From NCBI RefSeq assembly GCF_020536995.1, contig NC_068364.1, positions 47,415,200 through 47,479,199 of the forward strand: a DNA stretch of 64,000 nucleotides, given 5' to 3'. The translations under genes and the position numbers were made by a program. Shown in pieces: positions 61,361 through 64,000 of this stretch. Numbering within the stretch: position 1 is the first letter of the stretch; each line of letters starts with the position of its first letter. A model generated the notes under the pieces. That model did not search any database, was not told the origin of the DNA, and saw only the letters and a program-made list of their open reading frames with translations. The stretch comes from Dreissena polymorpha. Its lineage: Eukaryota; Mollusca; Bivalvia; Myida; Dreissenidae.

Positions 61361-61621
61361 TGGGTGAATAATAGATACGAACTGAATATAATAAACATAT
61401 ATAACAAAAACACAATTATAAAAACATCATAATTTATCATTTAAAACACCATATTGTATCATTTAAAACAATCAATAAAACCCTGCTTAATATGCATCAT
61501 AAACTTAAAAGTAAAACTGATATATTCAAGACATGTTTAAAACATATAACTATAAAGCATCTTATTTAAAATAACACAGACATTACAATTATTTCGACAT
61601 GCTTCAATCACAACAATTCTT

Positions 61622-63041
61622 AACAAGAGTTCCGCGGTCGGAGATGACCGCATTGAAGCCGGATTTTTGATTTAAATGACAGGAAAGTTTGTCATGTCAA
61701 GTTTGAAGACTCTATGTCCAAGCATACCAAAGTTATAACAATTTTAACATTTTAACATTTAAGGTCACAGTGACCTTGACCTTCAAATGAATGACATTGA
61801 AATGACCAGTGGTCATCTTCTAGTACTGGCCAATCTTTATTTCAAGTTTGAAGACTCTAGGTACAAGCATACCAAAGTTATAACATGAAATAAGAACTTT
61901 AACATTTTTACATTCAAGGTCACAGTGACCTTGACCTTCAAATGAATGACCTTGAAATGTCCAGTGGTTACTTACTAGTTCTGGCCAACCTTCATGTCAA
62001 GTTTCAAGACTCTAGGTCCAAGCATACCAAAGTTATAACAACTTTAACATTTTTACATTCAAGGTCACAGTGACCTTGACCTTCAAATGAATGACCTTGA
62101 AATGTCCAGTGGTTACTTACTAGTTCTGGCCAACCTTCATGTCAAGTTTCAAGACTCTAGGTCCAAGCATACCAAAGTTATAACAACTTTAACATTTTTA
62201 TATTGAAGGTCACAGTGACCTTCACCTTCAAATGAATGACCTTGAAATGACCAGTGGTCATCTGTTAATCCTGGCCAACCTTCATGTCAAGTTTGAAGAC
62301 TCTAGGTCCAAGCATACCAAAGTTATACCATGAAATAAGAACTTTAACATTTTTACATTCAAGGTCACAGTGACCTTGACCTTCAAATGAATGACCTTGA
62401 AATGACCAGTGGTTACTAACTAGTTATGGCCAACCTTCATGTCAAGTTTCAAGACTCTAGGTCCAAGCATACCAAAGTTATAACAACTTTAACATTTTTT
62501 ATATTGAAGGTCACAGTGACCTTGACCTTCAAATGAATGACCTTGAAATGACCAGTGGTCATCTGTTAATCCTGGCCAACCTTCATGTCAAGTTTGAAGA
62601 CTCTAGGTCCAAGCATACCAAAGTTATACCATGAAATAAGAACTTTAACATTTTTACATTCAAGGTCACAGTGACCTTTACCTTCAAATGAATGACCTTG
62701 AAATGACCAGTGGTTACTAACTAGTTATGGCCAACCTTCATGTCAAGTTTCAAGACTCTAGGTCCAAGCATACCAAAGTTATAACAACTTTAACATTTTT
62801 TATATTGAAGGTCACAGTGACCTTGACCTTCAAATGAATGACCTTGAAATGACCAGTGGTCATCTGTTAATCCTGGCCAACCTTCATGTCAAGTTTGAAG
62901 ACTCTAGGTCCAAGCATACCAAAGTTATACCATGAAATAAGAACTTTAACATTTTCGAGCACGCCGCCACCCCGCCCCGCCCGCCCCGCCCGACAACATC
63001 AATCTATAAGCCGAGATTTTTTCGAAAAAAATCCGGCTAAA
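61622..63041. repeat. 145-155 bp tandem array (8 units) in an element with complementary ends
   Basis: Each unit holds 'aagactctaggtccaagcat', 'accaaagttata' and 'aaggtcacagtgaccttgac'. Copies of the last block are at about 61761, 61915, 62061, 62206, 62361, 62507, 62662 and 62808. Unit lengths alternate (about 145 and 155 bp), a two-unit higher-order pattern. The ends, gccggatttttga at 61660 and aaaaaaatccggct at 63024, are complementary. The architecture recalls bivalve 'pearl'-type elements with a repeated core. Confidence 0.8.
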
Positions 63042-64000
63042 AAGGTAATTTATCATGTTAAACGTAAATATTAAGACTATAGAGTTGTGTGTATTGAGCG
63101 GATATATTGGTCACGATATATTGGTCACAAATACGTTTCTGCCGTGTATATGCATTACCTTATATGTAACACAAGTGTGACTGCATACTGTTCAACAATT
63201 AATATACTGTATTTCTCACACCAGCATAAATAACAGATAAATAACAGTTAAATAACATCAATACGAAATATGACAAAGTTAATGGTATTACTTGGCAAAG
63301 CTTGCAAATGCTAAATGATATACATACAATAGTAAACATAAGTAAATATGTATTGCTTTGAATGTTCTTTGTTATATGGCAAATACTTTGGCAAGATTAT
63401 GTTCTGAATATATGTTTTTTCAGAGATCAACATCACAGATAACACGAGACAGATATGTTTGGTGCAAAAACGTAAAGCGTGTCGTAATTCATTTAACAGA
63501 CAAAATATATACATGATCGAAAATGGGAATCGCGTTGACACACATTACAAACTAAAATGTATATTATGTTCCTTAATAATCATGATATGCATTAGGTGTG
63601 TGTAAAGCAATACAACATCAGTGTTTTCGCTTGCAGACAATTTTTACACTGTTATAAAAAAAAACAAGGTACTTATACAAGAGGGCACTATTGCTTGAAA
63701 GTAAAGGTACATCATTTATAAAAAAATATTATAAAAAATGATAATTAGTTAATACTTTAAAAAATACTATGTAAAAGTATGTCATGTTTGTACAACGATA
63801 TTGTATCATAATATTGTATCCCACACGAAAAACATAGTCAAACGAGCAAGTACAATAACATATGTACTAGATTAATTCAAAACTATATAAAGAGACATTT
63901 TATTATCACAAAATTCATAGTAAACGTAAAAGAAAATTGAACTGATTTATACTGGTACATTTAAATAATAAAGTGATTGTCAATAAACTGGTCCCTTTTA
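63042..64000. other. Non-coding, nothing recognised
   Basis: AT-rich sequence to the window end. 'gatatattggtcac' is repeated once near 63100-63130. No exon, RNA or element is seen. Confidence 0.4.

Overview
The window is animal nuclear DNA. It is AT-rich, has two multi-exon genes with consensus GT-AG introns, and is dense in short inverted-repeat elements, minisatellites and tRNA-derived repeats. The palindromic MITE family, the repeated 'accaaagttat...AGGTCACAGTGACCT' unit and the protein similarities all suggest a bivalve mollusc. A dreissenid mussel is my best guess, from memory of repeat style only. No prokaryotic or organellar sequence is seen.

Region 1 (1-15.5 kb, + strand): the last 17 coding exons (590 codons plus stop) of a dipeptidyl-peptidase of the DPP6/DPP10 type. 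The 5' part lies left of the window. All exon phases agree and the gene ends in an acidic C-tail. Its introns are loaded with MITEs, a 50-60 bp satellite grown inside one MITE (6.26-7.46 kb), a 47-bp minisatellite that starts on a splice donor (8.97-9.4 kb), and a 76-bp minisatellite (13.1-13.5 kb).

Region 2 (15.5-29.1 kb): mostly intergenic. It holds a second, diverged copy of the DPP last exon (17.3 kb), triplet microsatellites, TTAA-flanked MITEs, a LINE scrap (20.9-21.2 kb, - strand), an inverted pseudogene copy of the EGF gene's main exon (22.3-22.9 kb, - strand), and a tRNA-Phe(GAA)-like gene with a 17-nt intron-like insert (24.87 kb).

Region 3 (29.15-56.86 kb, + strand): a secreted, histidine-rich protein gene that I do not recognise by name. 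The model has a TATA box, a signal peptide split over two exons, about 20 short four-cysteine EGF-like modules, threonine-rich (mucin-like) linker exons, and a conserved-looking six-cysteine C-terminal domain. The modelled exons sum to 2,466 nt (821 codons plus stop). The locus is growing and decaying by tandem exon duplication. There are at least two duplications (about 1.4 kb and about 2 kb), several broken EGF exons, and a 500-bp TTAA MITE present in one duplicate and cleanly absent from the other. A broken Tx1/L1-like LINE (37.0-41.06 kb) sits in the large intron. One gene or two adjacent related genes remains open.

Region 4 (56.9-64 kb): no gene seen. It holds nested inverted-repeat elements, one with an internal tRNA-like promoter, and an eight-copy tandem array (61.6-63.0 kb) whose every unit carries a perfect nuclear-receptor palindrome.

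Most long open frames in the window are repeat artefacts. The real coding sequence is in short exons recognised by splice sites, phase and protein similarity.
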